A stretch of DNA of 64,000 bases from Holophagaceae bacterium (GTDB lineage Bacteria; Acidobacteriota; Holophagae; Holophagales; Holophagaceae): NCBI GenBank assembly GCA_016720465.1, contig JADKKO010000004.1, positions 1,240,001 to 1,304,000 on the forward strand. Direction: 5' to 3'. This document shows positions 1-9,933 of this stretch, one piece after another. Below the pieces are notes generated by a model. The model worked only from the letters and a program-made list of their open reading frames with translations, searched no databases and had not been told where the DNA came from. Made by a program: the position numbers and the translations under genes. How positions within the stretch are numbered: position 1 is the first letter of the stretch; each line of letters opens with the position of its first letter.

Positions 1-1
1 C

Positions 2-1030
2 CTCTCGAAGGCCTTCGTGAGCTCAGGCCGCGCGGACCAGGCCATCGTCATGCGCAGCAATGCCCAGTTCGAACTGAACTCCAGCATCGATCGGGGGCAG
101 GCGCGCATCCTGGAGGTGCACCCCCTGGTGGCCAGGGATGCCGCCGGCCCCTTGGTGAGCGCCGAAGTGGTGGTGATCAAGATTTTCCAGAAATCCGACG
201 GGGCCGATACCAATGTGACCGTGCGGGGCCTTGAGCCCACGGGCATCCGCCTGAGGTCCCAGGTGAAGTTGGTGGAGGGTCGGTGGTTCCGGCCGGGCCT
301 TTCCGAAGTCGTGGTGCCCCGCAAGATGCAGGGGCGTTTCACGGGAATGGAGCTGGGCCGGATCCTGAAAATGGGCGGCCGCGATTGGGAGGTGGTGGGC
401 GTCTTCGATGGCGGCGGGTCCTCCTTCGACTCCGAAATCTGGTCCGATGTGGTGGATGTCCAGCAGGCCTACAAGCGGGAGAGCTTCAGCTCCGTCCTGG
501 CGCGCCTGGACACGCCGGAGCGGTTCAAGGCCTTCAAGGAGAGCGTGGAGGAAGACAAGCGCCTGAAGCTCGACACCATCAGCGAGAAGGCCTATTTCAC
601 CGAACTCACCAAATCCGGAGACCCCATCCGGATCCTGGGCAACCTCATCACCCTGATCCTCACCGCGGGCGCGATTTTCGCGGCCATGAACACCATGTAC
701 GCCTCGGTCTCGGGCCGCGCCAAGGAAATCGGGACCCTCCGGGCCATCGGCTTCCGGCGCCGGGAGATCCTGGCCAGCTTTCAATGGGAAAGCATCCTGC
801 TGTGCGGACTGGGGGGCGTCGTCGGAGCTTTTCTGGCGCTGTTCGCCAATGGAATCCAGACCGGCACGACCAGTTTCCAGACCTTCAGCGATGTGACCTT
901 CGCCTTTACCATCACGCCGGTGCTGATGCTGGAAGGCGTCGCTTTCAGCCTGGTGATGGGGCTGCTGGGGGGATTCTTCCCGGCCTGGAAAGCTTCCCGG
1001 ATTCCCGTGGCCGAAGCCATGAAGGGTTGA
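2..1030 (+). CDS. ABC transporter permease, MacB/FtsX type (5' end outside window)
   Basis: This is the C-terminal part of an inner-membrane permease of the MacB/FtsX family, which works with an ATP-binding partner in export of lipids, peptides or drugs. The frame is open to the window edge, so the gene starts upstream; the GTG at 17 is only the first internal start. The visible part holds the periplasmic MacB-type core domain (about the first 200 residues) followed by three hydrophobic segments. The first carries the family motif with GRAKEIGTLRAIGFRRREIL just after it, typical of the cytoplasmic loop of FtsX permeases. The PadR gene follows after about 90 bp on the same strand, a common pairing in which the regulator controls an efflux system. 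The substrate cannot be told. Confidence 0.85.
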   Translation, partial: LSKAFVSSGRADQAIVMRSNAQFELNSSIDRGQARILEVHPLVARDAAGPLVSAEVVVIKIFQKSDGADTNVTVRGLEPTGIRLRSQVKLVEGRWFRPGLSEVVVPRKMQGRFTGMELGRILKMGGRDWEVVGVFDGGGSSFDSEIWSDVVDVQQAYKRESFSSVLARLDTPERFKAFKESVEEDKRLKLDTISEKAYFTELTKSGDPIRILGNLITLILTAGAIFAAMNTMYASVSGRAKEIGTLRAIGFRRREILASFQWESILLCGLGGVVGAFLALFANGIQTGTTSFQTFSDVTFAFTITPVLMLEGVAFSLVMGLLGGFFPAWKASRIPVAEAMKG

Positions 1031-1122
1031 TGGAAGCCCTTGAACAACGCCAAATCCCGCCGTGCTTCCCTCTTGCCCCCATCGCCTTGCGAGGTAGACT
1101 GAAGACTAAACCGGGAGATCTC

Positions 1123-1467
1123 ATGGACCGTGAACTGCTCAAGGGAAGCACACCCATTCTATTGCTCTCGCTTTTGACCGAAGGGCCCATGTACGGCTAT
1201 CAGATCATCGAGACAGTCCTGGAACGCACCGACGGCGCCTATACGCTGAAGGAAGGCGCGCTCTATCCGGCGCTCCATAAGCTCGAAGCCGCCGAATTCA
1301 TTTCGTCCTACTGGCAGACCCAGGCGAACGGCCGGGACCGGCGCTATTATGCGATTCTTCCCGCAGGGGCCACCTTTCTTGAAGCCAAGAAGAAGCAGTG
1401 GAGCCTGTTCGTGAACATGGTGGAGGGTTTTGTGACGCCTGGCGGGTCGGCGGGTCCGAAGGGATGA
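1123..1467 (+). CDS. PadR family transcriptional regulator
   Basis: A 114-residue winged-helix regulator of the PadR family. The N-terminal half shows the hallmark pattern GPMYGYQIIE followed by EGALYPALHKLE, which forms the DNA-reading helix and the wing. The short C-terminal part matches the PadR subfamily 2 layout of about 110 residues. The ATG at 1123 is chosen because GGGAG lies about 5 bp upstream and the protein then begins MDRELLKGS as in relatives. Its stop overlaps the start of the next gene (ATGA), so the two are translationally coupled. Such regulators usually repress a neighbouring transporter or membrane-protein gene in response to a small ligand; here the flanking permease and the next gene are the likely targets. 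Confidence 0.9.
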   Translation: MDRELLKGSTPILLLSLLTEGPMYGYQIIETVLERTDGAYTLKEGALYPALHKLEAAEFISSYWQTQANGRDRRYYAILPAGATFLEAKKKQWSLFVNMVEGFVTPGGSAGPKG

Positions 1468-2234
1468 ACAGGGCACTGGCCGCCTACCTCGACGAGGTGG
1501 AGCGCGGCCTCCAGGCCATGCCGGTGCGCCGGCGCCGGCTGGTGCTGCGGGAACTGAAGGCGCATCTCCTGGACGAGGCCGAAGCCCATGGCATCACCGA
1601 GGATGGGCCCATGTCGCGGCTGTTGGATGCCAAGGAAAGTCCGCGGGAGCTGGCCCTGGAACTCTCCGATGGAGAGGTGAAGAATCTCAGCCACCGGCAC
1701 GTGACCTCTTTGCTGGCCGGGGCTCTCATCGGCGCCGCCACCGGTGGCCATCTTTTCGCCCAGGGCTGGCTTTGGTACATCAGCCTGGCGTTCGGCGTGG
1801 TCCACGGCCTGGCGGTGGGCGCGGGATTCTTCTGGGTGCGCCGACATTGGCAGCGGCTGGGGGACGGCTGGCGCCTCGTGATGGCCGTCAGCTTCACGGC
1901 CCTGCTTTCCATTCCCTTGGGGTTCACCAGCACCCGGGGCTTCATCATCACCCGGACCTTCTACGGGGCCTACACGGGCTTCCTGCTGGAGCGGCACGCC
2001 CAGAAGCGGCCCATCTGGCAGTGGGCCCTGGAGACGCTGGCGTTCACGGCCTTCATCTTCTTCATGGAAGTCGTCGTGCTCCAGCGCGTCCATTTCCATT
2101 GGAACAACCGCGGCCTCTTCATGGTGCTGGGGGAGTTGAGTTTCAACCTGGCCATCCAATTGGGGGTGATCGCCGCCCTGCGGCTCCAGCGGATGCTGGC
2201 TGGGCGCTGGGTTCTTAGGCCCCAGAACTTGTAG
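1464..2234 (+). CDS. Membrane protein with HAAS-like N-terminal domain, PadR partner
   Basis: A 256-residue protein. The first 70 residues are a charged helical domain (LDEVERGL, LRELKAHLLDEAEAHG) like the short permease-prefix or HAAS domain often encoded directly after padR. About five hydrophobic segments follow, between residues 75 and 250. The gene starts at the ATGA overlap with padR, which fixes the start. Genes of this kind are thought to be membrane sensors or accessory proteins co-regulated by PadR, but no reaction is known. No transport or enzyme motif is visible. A hairpin, but no clear T-run, lies just after the stop. Confidence 0.7.
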   Translation: MNRALAAYLDEVERGLQAMPVRRRRLVLRELKAHLLDEAEAHGITEDGPMSRLLDAKESPRELALELSDGEVKNLSHRHVTSLLAGALIGAATGGHLFAQGWLWYISLAFGVVHGLAVGAGFFWVRRHWQRLGDGWRLVMAVSFTALLSIPLGFTSTRGFIITRTFYGAYTGFLLERHAQKRPIWQWALETLAFTAFIFFMEVVVLQRVHFHWNNRGLFMVLGELSFNLAIQLGVIAALRLQRMLAGRWVLRPQNL

Positions 2235-2267
2235 GAGCCTGTTTCAAAATGAAGGCTTTTAGGCTCC
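2234..2267 (+). other. Hairpin after the padR unit
   Basis: GGAGCCT at 2234-2240 pairs with AGGCTCC at 2261-2267. There is no T-run directly behind it, so this may be a weak terminator or a leader hairpin of rpmE rather than a proper intrinsic terminator. Confidence 0.3.
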
Positions 2268-2349
2268 CGGGTCTTTTGCTAAACTATTCCTCTTGCATGG
2301 ACAAGCCGCGTGCCGCATACGTGCATCCGGTCGGTCATAGGAGGCAGAC

Positions 2350-2607
2350 ATGAAAACCAGCATTCATCCCGAACTGCACGATGTGAAGGTTCACTGCCAG
2401 TGCGGCAACGAGTTCATGACCCGTTCGACCAAGAAGGAGATGCGCGTGGAAATCTGCTCCGCCTGCCACCCCTTCTACACGGGCAAGCAGAAGAACATGG
2501 ACACCGCCGGCCGCGTGGAACGCTTCAACCGCAAGTACGCCAAGAAGGCCGAAGCCCCGGCTGCTGTGGAGGCTTCCGAAGGTGCCGCCGCTCCCTCTGA
2601 AAATTAG
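2350..2607 (+). CDS. rpmE: 50S ribosomal protein L31 (zinc type)
   Basis: An 85-residue L31 protein of the large ribosomal subunit. The four zinc ligands of the primary (zinc-containing) paralogue are present: C16 and C18 in HCQCGN and C36 and C39 in ICSACHPFYTGKQ. The conserved end of the domain is VERFNRKY. A tail of about 20 Ala/Glu-rich residues extends beyond the usual 66-70, as in several delta-proteobacteria and acidobacteria. AGGAGG at about 2339 sits well placed before the ATG. A strong intrinsic terminator follows directly, so rpmE is probably a monocistron. In other bacteria a zinc-free paralogue replaces it under zinc starvation. Confidence 0.97.
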   Translation: MKTSIHPELHDVKVHCQCGNEFMTRSTKKEMRVEICSACHPFYTGKQKNMDTAGRVERFNRKYAKKAEAPAAVEASEGAAAPSEN

Positions 2608-2620
2608 CTACTCATCTCCG

Positions 2621-2652
2621 AAAAACGGGCCGAGCTTTCGGCCCGTTTTTTT
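2621..2652 (+). terminator. Intrinsic terminator of rpmE
   Basis: CGGGCCGA (2626-2633), loop GCTT, then TCGGCCCG (2638-2645) followed by seven T. An A-run precedes the stem, so it could also act in the other direction. It sits 14 bp after the rpmE stop. Confidence 0.92.
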
Positions 2653-2676
2653 ATGCCTTCACAGGAGATCTAGCCT

Positions 2677-3750
<1,074 letters not shown>

Positions 3751-3756
3751 GCGCCG

Positions 3757-4617
3757 CTATTTCTTGACCGTCACCTTTTCCGCTGTGGAAAGGGTGAAGA
3801 CCACCGGCGTGGCGGCCTTCATGCGGACCACCGTATCCGCCGTGGCCGCGGCGGCGGCGGTTCCGGCGGCGGCGCCGATGGCGGCCCCGCCCAGGGCATG
3901 GTCATTCTTGTTCTTCTTGTCCGAGAGGATGCCGATCAGCGCCCCGAGCGCGGCGCCGCCCCCGATGATCTTGGCGTTGCGCTCGCCGCGCTTGTCCCCG
4001 ACCACCAGGTGCGTGTCTGAATCCACATCGTTCGAGCCCACTTCCGTGAGGCGGATCGCCAGGCCGCCTTTCCCGCTGGCCAGGCGGCCGAGCGGGGCGC
4101 TCTGGGTCACCACGCCATGCACCGGCGTGCCCGCCTTCCAGGCGGCGCTGCCGCCCACCACCACGTCGCTCGCGAGGGTGCCCGACCAGGCATCCCCCGC
4201 CTGCTGCTTGTCGGTGCCAAGATCCTGGTCGAGCTTCACTTCGACGGTGGTTCCGATCGGTACTTCCAGGACGATGGTCTTTGGAGCCTCCGCCTTGGGC
4301 GCGGGCGCTGCGGCCAACTGCTCGGCTTCCCGCTTCTTCGCCTCGGCCTTTTTCTTGGCGGATTGCAATTGGCGCTCGATGGCCTTCTGCTCGCCCTTGG
4401 CAACGCTGTCCAAGGTCCCTTGGTCCGCCTCCTTGGGGGCATGCTTCCCAGCCTTCAGATCCGCCAATTGCTGTTCGAGCCGCGCCACCCGATCATCGGC
4501 CGCTTTGGTCGCTTCCTGGGCGGCGATGGCTTCCTGGCTGAGTTTCTTTTCACATGAGATCCCGGTCAGGGCCAGGACCGCGAGAATGGCCATGGATGCC
4601 GCACTTCGAGTGTTCAT
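3757..4617 (-). CDS. Probable lipoprotein with coiled coil and Gly-zipper C-terminus
   Basis: A 286-residue exported protein of unknown function. The chosen ATG has AGGGAGG six bases upstream and gives a signal peptide ending in LTGISC, a relaxed lipobox. Residues 25-120 are Ala/Glu/Lys/Gln-rich and predicted coiled coil (QLADLKAG, SAKKKAEAKKREAEQL), resembling outer-membrane-tethered periplasmic spacers. A beta-rich part follows (about 130-220). Then comes a glycine-zipper-like stretch (GGGAALGALIGIL and GGAAIGAAAGTAAAA, about 225-265), as seen in Gly-zipper outer-membrane lipoproteins. A longer in-frame start upstream is possible but would lose the signal peptide. It is divergent from hrcA. 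Confidence 0.65.
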   Translation of the reverse strand: MNTRSAASMAILAVLALTGISCEKKLSQEAIAAQEATKAADDRVARLEQQLADLKAGKHAPKEADQGTLDSVAKGEQKAIERQLQSAKKKAEAKKREAEQLAAAPAPKAEAPKTIVLEVPIGTTVEVKLDQDLGTDKQQAGDAWSGTLASDVVVGGSAAWKAGTPVHGVVTQSAPLGRLASGKGGLAIRLTEVGSNDVDSDTHLVVGDKRGERNAKIIGGGAALGALIGILSDKKNKNDHALGGAAIGAAAGTAAAAATADTVVRMKAATPVVFTLSTAEKVTVKK

Positions 4618-4700
4618 AAAGCCTCCCTGAAAAGTATGACCTATAGTGGAGACATCCTTAGGCAGGTTCCAGGCACTGGCCGGGACGCCTGACAAATGGC

Positions 4701-5762
4701 TTGGCGGATCCCTTGAACGGCCCATTAGACCCCCGCAGCGAATCGGTGCTGAAAACCCTCATCGAGACTTACCTGTTGGAGGGTGAGCCGGTGGGGTCCC
4801 GGCTGCTGTCGAAACGCTATCCGGAACATCTGTCCTCGGCCACGATCCGCAATGTCCTCTCGGATCTGGAAGAGGACGCCATGGTGGCTCAGCCTCATAC
4901 CTCCGCAGGGCGGATCCCCACGGAAAGGGCTTACCGGTACTACGTGAACCGGTGGCTGCGGCTCCGGGAGCCCGACGATGCCATGGGAGCGCAGTTGCGG
5001 ACCGCATTGGAGGGCATCGAGCAGGACCCGGAGTCCTGGCTGCGCCATGCCAGCCGGGTTCTGTCGGAAGTGATGGGCGGAGTCTGCATCGCCCTGCCGC
5101 AGCGCCTTTCCTCCACCCGGTTGGTGCGCATGGAATTCGTGCCGCTGGACCGGCACCGGCTGGTGGGCGTCTGGGTGGGAAGCCTTGGCGAAGTGGAGCA
5201 TCAGATCCTGGAGAATAAATGGGGGTTTGATGCCGCCACCCTGGTGGAGCTGGCGAATTTTGCCTCCGAGCATTTCAAGGGGTGCACTCTGGCGGAAATG
5301 CGCCAGAAGCTGCTGTCGGCCTTGCAGGAAGGCGCAGGAGAAGCCAAGGCGATGTGGGAGCGGCTTTCCAATCTGGCCTCCCGGTGGCCGGACCCGGCTG
5401 CGGCGAGCGATCCCCCGGTGGTGGTGTCCGGCCTGGGGCAGATGGGCCAACTGCCCGAATTCGAAGACTTGGACCGCTTCCGCTCCCTGGTGGCGGCCTT
5501 CGAGGAACACCAGAGACTGGCCCTGCTGCTGAACGCATTCGGCCAATCCGCGGCCATGGAGGTCCAACTGCTCCTGGGTTCCGAAAACCCGTTCCTGGAA
5601 TCCATGCCTCTTGCCACGATGGTGCGCAGCGTGCCGCTGGGGGGGCAGACCTGGGCCACTTTCGCGCTCATGGCCCCGCTTCGCATGGATTATGGCCGGA
5701 TTCTGGGGGGCCTGGCCTGGTGGTCCCAGGCGGTGCAGCGGCGGACCAATAGCCTGGATTGA
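4701..5762 (+). CDS. hrcA: Heat-inducible transcription repressor HrcA
   Basis: HrcA represses heat-shock operons by binding CIRCE operators and is helped to fold by GroEL. The N-terminal winged helix is clear: LIETYLLEGEPVGSRLLSKR and SSATIRNVLSDLEEDAMVAQPHTSAGRIPTE (split motif, about residues 14-70). The GAF-like and dimerisation regions follow, giving 353 residues in all. No ATG is in frame: the start is TTG at 4701 or TTG at 4713, the second having GGCGGA a few bases upstream and giving a family-like N-terminus. The gene heads the chaperone cluster with grpE, dnaK and dnaJ. I found no CIRCE box (TTAGCACTC-N9-GAGTGCTAA) in front of it or in front of grpE or dnaK. Confidence 0.93.
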   Translation: MADPLNGPLDPRSESVLKTLIETYLLEGEPVGSRLLSKRYPEHLSSATIRNVLSDLEEDAMVAQPHTSAGRIPTERAYRYYVNRWLRLREPDDAMGAQLRTALEGIEQDPESWLRHASRVLSEVMGGVCIALPQRLSSTRLVRMEFVPLDRHRLVGVWVGSLGEVEHQILENKWGFDAATLVELANFASEHFKGCTLAEMRQKLLSALQEGAGEAKAMWERLSNLASRWPDPAAASDPPVVVSGLGQMGQLPEFEDLDRFRSLVAAFEEHQRLALLLNAFGQSAAMEVQLLLGSENPFLESMPLATMVRSVPLGGQTWATFALMAPLRMDYGRILGGLAWWSQAVQRRTNSLD

Positions 5763-5819
5763 TTTTCGCCGGCAAGCGAGAAGTTGGAGCATGGCGCAGA
5801 GTTTGCCTACAATGGGTTC

Positions 5820-6614
5820 ATGGTTCCTGAGCCGAACGCCTCACCCGACAAATCCCCGACTTACGATCTCATCAGCGATGCGAACGATGCGGCTGATCTC
5901 CGAGACGCGAGCACGGTGGAACTGAACCTGGATGACGCGGACGCCATTGATTTGCAGGCCCTGGCGGATGAAGCGGCCAATGCCACGCCCGAGTTCATGG
6001 CTGCCGGAGACGACGGGGAGGACGACGAGAACGCGGCGATCGATTCCATACTCCTGGACCCTGAAATGCCCGCCGCGACCGCCACGGCCGAAGACTACGA
6101 ACGCCAATTGGCCCGGTTGCACATTCAGGTAGGCGAGTTGGAAAATCGTGAAACCGATGTGCTAGATCACTATAAACGTCTGAAAGCGGAATATTTGAAT
6201 TACCGCGACCGATCCGCCCGGGACACCCAGGTGGCCCTGAACCAGGCGGACCGCAAGGTGCTCATGGAAATTCTTCCGGTCCTGGACAACTTTGAACGCA
6301 GCCTAGGTGCTTCTTACCCAGACATGGATGCCTTCCGGATCGGCGTGGAGCTCATCCACAAACAATTCGTGGACGCGCTGCGCCGCATAGGGGCGGAACC
6401 CGTCACTCTCAATGTGGGCGATCCCTTCGACGCCCTCCATTCCGAGGCCCTGACGACCATCTCCAATGTGAACCTCCCGGATGGGGCCATCGCGGCGATC
6501 TACGAACGGGGTTATATGCTGCGGGACCAGTTGCTGAGGCCCGCCCGGGTGGTGGTCAACCATAATCCCGATGCAGAGACGAACCCTGGTGACGACGCCG
6601 GCCGGGTGCCCTGA
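5820..6614 (+). CDS. grpE: Nucleotide exchange factor GrpE
   Basis: GrpE releases ADP from DnaK. From the ATG at 5820 the protein has 264 residues, longer than the usual 180-200, because of an acidic, low-complexity N-terminus of about 95 residues. The GrpE coiled coil begins near EDYERQLARLHIQVGELENRETDVLDHY (split region, about 95-125) and runs into LKAEYLNYRDRSARD. The four-helix and beta-wing parts follow, with VLMEILPVLDNFERSL and the family ending GYMLRDQLLRPARVVV. A TTG at 5784 is a possible earlier start, but the ATG is preferred; neither has a strong Shine-Dalgarno sequence. It lies between hrcA and dnaK on the same strand. Confidence 0.94.
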   Translation: MVPEPNASPDKSPTYDLISDANDAADLRDASTVELNLDDADAIDLQALADEAANATPEFMAAGDDGEDDENAAIDSILLDPEMPAATATAEDYERQLARLHIQVGELENRETDVLDHYKRLKAEYLNYRDRSARDTQVALNQADRKVLMEILPVLDNFERSLGASYPDMDAFRIGVELIHKQFVDALRRIGAEPVTLNVGDPFDALHSEALTTISNVNLPDGAIAAIYERGYMLRDQLLRPARVVVNHNPDAETNPGDDAGRVP

Positions 6615-6823
6615 ATCCCGTTCACGAAACCGGTCCAGCGCACGGCAGATTTGGGCGCTTGCCAAAGAAAGTCCACGCGGCGCCCGATGATTTACTGGGC
6701 GTCGACGATCTGGACAATTCCATCGGAAATGCACTGGTTATTCATACCGGCTATTAAGAAGCCAATGGAACAAACCGCACTATTCCAGTAGTATTCGAGC
6801 CGAGCTCAAGCGGAGAAACACCT

Positions 6824-8683
6824 ATGGCCGGAAAGTTGATTGGCATTGACTTGGGAACCACCAACAGTTGTGCCTGCGTCATGGAATCGGGGGATGCGCG
6901 GGTGATCCCCAACCGCGAAGGCAGCCGCACCACGCCCTCTGTGGTGGCGTTCACGGATAAAGGGGATTCCCTCGTCGGCCACATCGCCAAGCGCCAGTCC
7001 GTGACCAACCCTCAGCGCACCCTGTTCGCGATGAAGCGGCTCCTCGGCCAGCGGTTCAGGTCGCCGCGGGTCCAGGAGGCCGCGTCCCGCCTGCCCTTCA
7101 CCATCGTGGAAGCGCAGAATGGCGATGCCTGGGTGAAGATCGGCGACCGGGAATACGCTCCCCCGGAGATCAGCGCCATCGTTTTGCGCTCCCTCAAGCA
7201 GAGCGCCGAGGCCTTCCTCCACGAGGAAGTGACGGACGCGGTCATCACGGTCCCCGCCTATTTCGACGATGCCCAGCGGCAGGCCACCAAGGATGCGGGC
7301 CGCATCGCGGGGCTCAATGTGCTCCGCATCATCAACGAGCCCACCTCCGCGGCGCTCGCCTACGGCATCGACAAGAAAGGCAGGAACCAGCTCCTGGCGA
7401 TCTACGATCTCGGCGGCGGCACCTTCGATTTCACGCTGATGGAAATGAATGACGGCGTTTTCGAAGTGCTCGCCACAAGCGGTGACACCTTCCTGGGCGG
7501 CGAGGACTTCGACAACAACATCATGCTTTGGCTGGCGGAGCAGTTTAAGGAAAAGACCGGCATTGATCTCAATGGCGACCGCATGGCCCTGCAACGGCTC
7601 AAGGAGGCCAGCGAGAAGGCCAAGTGCGAACTCAGCACGCTCGACAAAGTGGAGATCCGGCTGCCGTTCATCGCCCAGGGCCCCAGCGGCCCGCAGCACA
7701 TGGAAGCTACGCTCACGCGCGAAATCCTGGAGGACATGGTCCGCGGCCTGGTGCAGCGGACCCTCGATCCGATCCGGGACGCCATGGAAAGCGCGCGGAA
7801 GCAGCCGAAAGATGTGGACGAGATCATCCTCGTGGGCGGCCAGACCCGCATGCCGCTCGTGCAACAAGCGGTGCAGGACTTCTTCGGGAAAGAGCCCAAC
7901 CGCAATATCAATCCCGACGAAGTGGTGGCGACCGGCGCATCCATCCAAGGCGCGGTCATGCGCGGCGAGGTGAAGGACCTGGTGCTGCTGGACGTGACGC
8001 CCCTCTCCCTCGGCATCCAGACCCAGGGCGGGGGATTCGTGAAGATCATCCAGCGCAATACCACGATCCCCTGCAAGGATTCCCGCACCTTCACCACCGT
8101 CACGGACAACCAGAGCCGGGTGGAAGTGCATGTGCTCCAGGGCGAGCGGGAATTGTCGGAGCACAACAAGAGCCTGGGACGCTTCGACCTCATCAACCTG
8201 CCTCCGCTTCCCAAGGGCGTGCCGCAGATCGAGGTTTCCTTCAATATCGATTCCAACGGCATCGTGAAGGTCAGCGCCAAGGACATGATGACCAACCTCG
8301 AACAGACCATGAGCATCCGGCCCACTTCGGGCCTTTCGGAGCTGGAAATCCAGCGCATGGTCCGGGAAGGCACCACCAATGCGGAAGACGACCTCAAGCG
8401 GCGCGACGAGCTGAAGTACCTGGCCTCCGCCGAAGGCCTGCTGTTCTCCTGCGACAAGAGCTTCATCGACTGCGGCAAATACCTGGCCGCGGAAAAGCAG
8501 GAATTCGTGCGGGAGATCCTGAACAAGGTGCGTTCGGGGGTCGCCGATAAGGACGTGGACCTGCTGCGGAGCACCGAAGGGGACCTCCTTGAAGCCCAGA
8601 AACTCCTCACGGACGCGGTGCTCGCCGCCAGCGAGGCCATGATGTCGGCCCTGGACGGCGAGGGCGGAAATGCAGGGAATTAA
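6824..8683 (+). CDS. dnaK: Chaperone protein DnaK (Hsp70)
   Basis: DnaK of 619 residues, about 20 shorter than the E. coli protein because the disordered C-terminal tail is short and ends GGNAGN rather than EEVKDKK. The nucleotide-binding domain shows IGIDLGTTNSC at the N-terminus, the connect motifs and YDLGGGTFDFTLMEM. The interdomain linker appears as KDLVLLDVTPLSLGIQT. The substrate-binding beta domain and helical lid follow. GCGGAG stands about 10 bp before the ATG. About 210 bp separate it from grpE, more than elsewhere in the cluster, so a separate promoter is possible; I could not identify a convincing one. Confidence 0.97.
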   Translation: MAGKLIGIDLGTTNSCACVMESGDARVIPNREGSRTTPSVVAFTDKGDSLVGHIAKRQSVTNPQRTLFAMKRLLGQRFRSPRVQEAASRLPFTIVEAQNGDAWVKIGDREYAPPEISAIVLRSLKQSAEAFLHEEVTDAVITVPAYFDDAQRQATKDAGRIAGLNVLRIINEPTSAALAYGIDKKGRNQLLAIYDLGGGTFDFTLMEMNDGVFEVLATSGDTFLGGEDFDNNIMLWLAEQFKEKTGIDLNGDRMALQRLKEASEKAKCELSTLDKVEIRLPFIAQGPSGPQHMEATLTREILEDMVRGLVQRTLDPIRDAMESARKQPKDVDEIILVGGQTRMPLVQQAVQDFFGKEPNRNINPDEVVATGASIQGAVMRGEVKDLVLLDVTPLSLGIQTQGGGFVKIIQRNTTIPCKDSRTFTTVTDNQSRVEVHVLQGERELSEHNKSLGRFDLINLPPLPKGVPQIEVSFNIDSNGIVKVSAKDMMTNLEQTMSIRPTSGLSELEIQRMVREGTTNAEDDLKRRDELKYLASAEGLLFSCDKSFIDCGKYLAAEKQEFVREILNKVRSGVADKDVDLLRSTEGDLLEAQKLLTDAVLAASEAMMSALDGEGGNAGN

Positions 8684-8730
8684 GCGTGGCAGCGGTTCCT
8701 CCGGCGCCGGGGATGGGTTAATCTGAATCC

Positions 8731-9903
8731 ATGAAACGGGACTATTACGAGGTGCTGGGCCTTGAGCGCTCCGCCTCCCTGGACGAGATAAAAAAGGCCT
8801 ACCGCAAGCTGGCCATGCAGCACCACCCGGACCAGAATCCGGGGGACAAGGCGTCCGAGGAGAAATTCAAGGAGGCCGCGGAGGCCTATGGCGTGCTTTC
8901 CGACGCCGAGAAGCGCAAGACCTATGATCAGTTCGGCCATGCGGGCCTGGGCGGCAATGGCGGGGGGCAGTCCTTCCAGTTCGATCCCCGGCAGTTCGCG
9001 GGCTTCGAGGACATCCTCGGAAGCTTCTTCGGGGGCGGCCTGTTCGGCGATGCCTTCGGCGGCGGGCAGCGGCGCCGGTCAGGGCAGGGGGAACCCGGTT
9101 CGGACCTGCAATACACCCTCCGGATTCCATTCCGGGACGCGGTGTTCGGATTGGAGAACCAGCAGATCGAGGTGCCCCGCCTGGAGAGTTGCGACACCTG
9201 CGGCGGCAATGGCTGCGCGCCGGGCACCAATCCCCAATCCTGCCCCCAATGTCGAGGCACCGGCCAGGTGGCCATGCGCCAGGGCTTCTTCCAGATGGCG
9301 ATGCCTTGTCCGCGCTGCGAGGGCCGCGGCAAAATCATTCCGAACCCTTGCGCCACCTGCCGGGGCCAAGGCCGCATCCAGCGGCGCAGCACCGTGACCT
9401 TCCGCGTGCCCGCGGGCGTGGACCGGGGAATGCGCCTGCGGCTGGTCGGGCAGGGCGAGGCGGGCACCTCCGGCGCCCCGCGGGGCGACCTTTACATCGT
9501 CTGCGATGTCCAGGAGGATCCGCTCTATCAGCGCGACGGCGTCGATCTCCATGCCAAGCAGGAGGTGCCGTGGCCCCTGCTGGCGTTGGGAGGCAAGCTC
9601 AAGATCGAAACCCTCTACGGCGAGGACCACATCAAGATCGAGGCCGGCACGCCCTCGGACACCGTGGTGAAGCTTGTGAATGCAGGCGTGCCGCGGACTC
9701 GAGGTAGCGGACGTGGCGACTTGTACCTGCATATCCGCGCGGCGGTGCCCAAAAAGCTGACCGGCGACCAGGAAGCGCTGGCGCGGCAGCTACTGGACGC
9801 CCTGCAAGGCGAGGACGCGGACCCCGCGGCTGAAGCCGAAGAAGGGCTGCTGGCCAAGGTCTTCGGCAGCCACTCGAAGAAAGGCAAGAAGAACCGCAAT
9901 TGA
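8731..9903 (+). CDS. dnaJ: Chaperone protein DnaJ (Hsp40)
   Basis: Type I DnaJ, 390 residues. The J domain is residues 1-70 with the HPD motif in QHHPDQNPG, which stimulates the DnaK ATPase. A Gly/Phe-rich linker follows (GGNGGGQSFQFDPRQF, GSFFGGGLFGDAFGGG). Four CxxCxGxG zinc motifs come next: CDTCGGNG, CPQCRGTG, CPRCEGRG and CATCRGQG. The C-terminal substrate-binding domains begin with RRSTVTFRVPAGVDRGMRLR. A charged Lys-rich tail ends the protein. It lies 47 bp after dnaK on the same strand and is the last gene of the chaperone cluster, facing the converging GGDEF gene. Confidence 0.97.
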   Translation: MKRDYYEVLGLERSASLDEIKKAYRKLAMQHHPDQNPGDKASEEKFKEAAEAYGVLSDAEKRKTYDQFGHAGLGGNGGGQSFQFDPRQFAGFEDILGSFFGGGLFGDAFGGGQRRRSGQGEPGSDLQYTLRIPFRDAVFGLENQQIEVPRLESCDTCGGNGCAPGTNPQSCPQCRGTGQVAMRQGFFQMAMPCPRCEGRGKIIPNPCATCRGQGRIQRRSTVTFRVPAGVDRGMRLRLVGQGEAGTSGAPRGDLYIVCDVQEDPLYQRDGVDLHAKQEVPWPLLALGGKLKIETLYGEDHIKIEAGTPSDTVVKLVNAGVPRTRGSGRGDLYLHIRAAVPKKLTGDQEALARQLLDALQGEDADPAAEAEEGLLAKVFGSHSKKGKKNRN

Positions 9904-9933
9904 GGATCGCCGCAGCTGGCCGCACCGGCTCGG

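Noticed and set aside
4598..4612. GCACTTCGAGTG palindrome between hrcA and the lipoprotein gene
   Set aside because: It lacks the nine-base spacer and the outer bases of a CIRCE box and lies inside the lipoprotein coding region.
6612..6757. Small open frame between grpE and dnaK ending DNSIGNALVIHTGY
   Set aside because: There is no ATG or GTG start with a ribosome site and no recognisable family. It could be a short unknown peptide gene, but the evidence is too thin.
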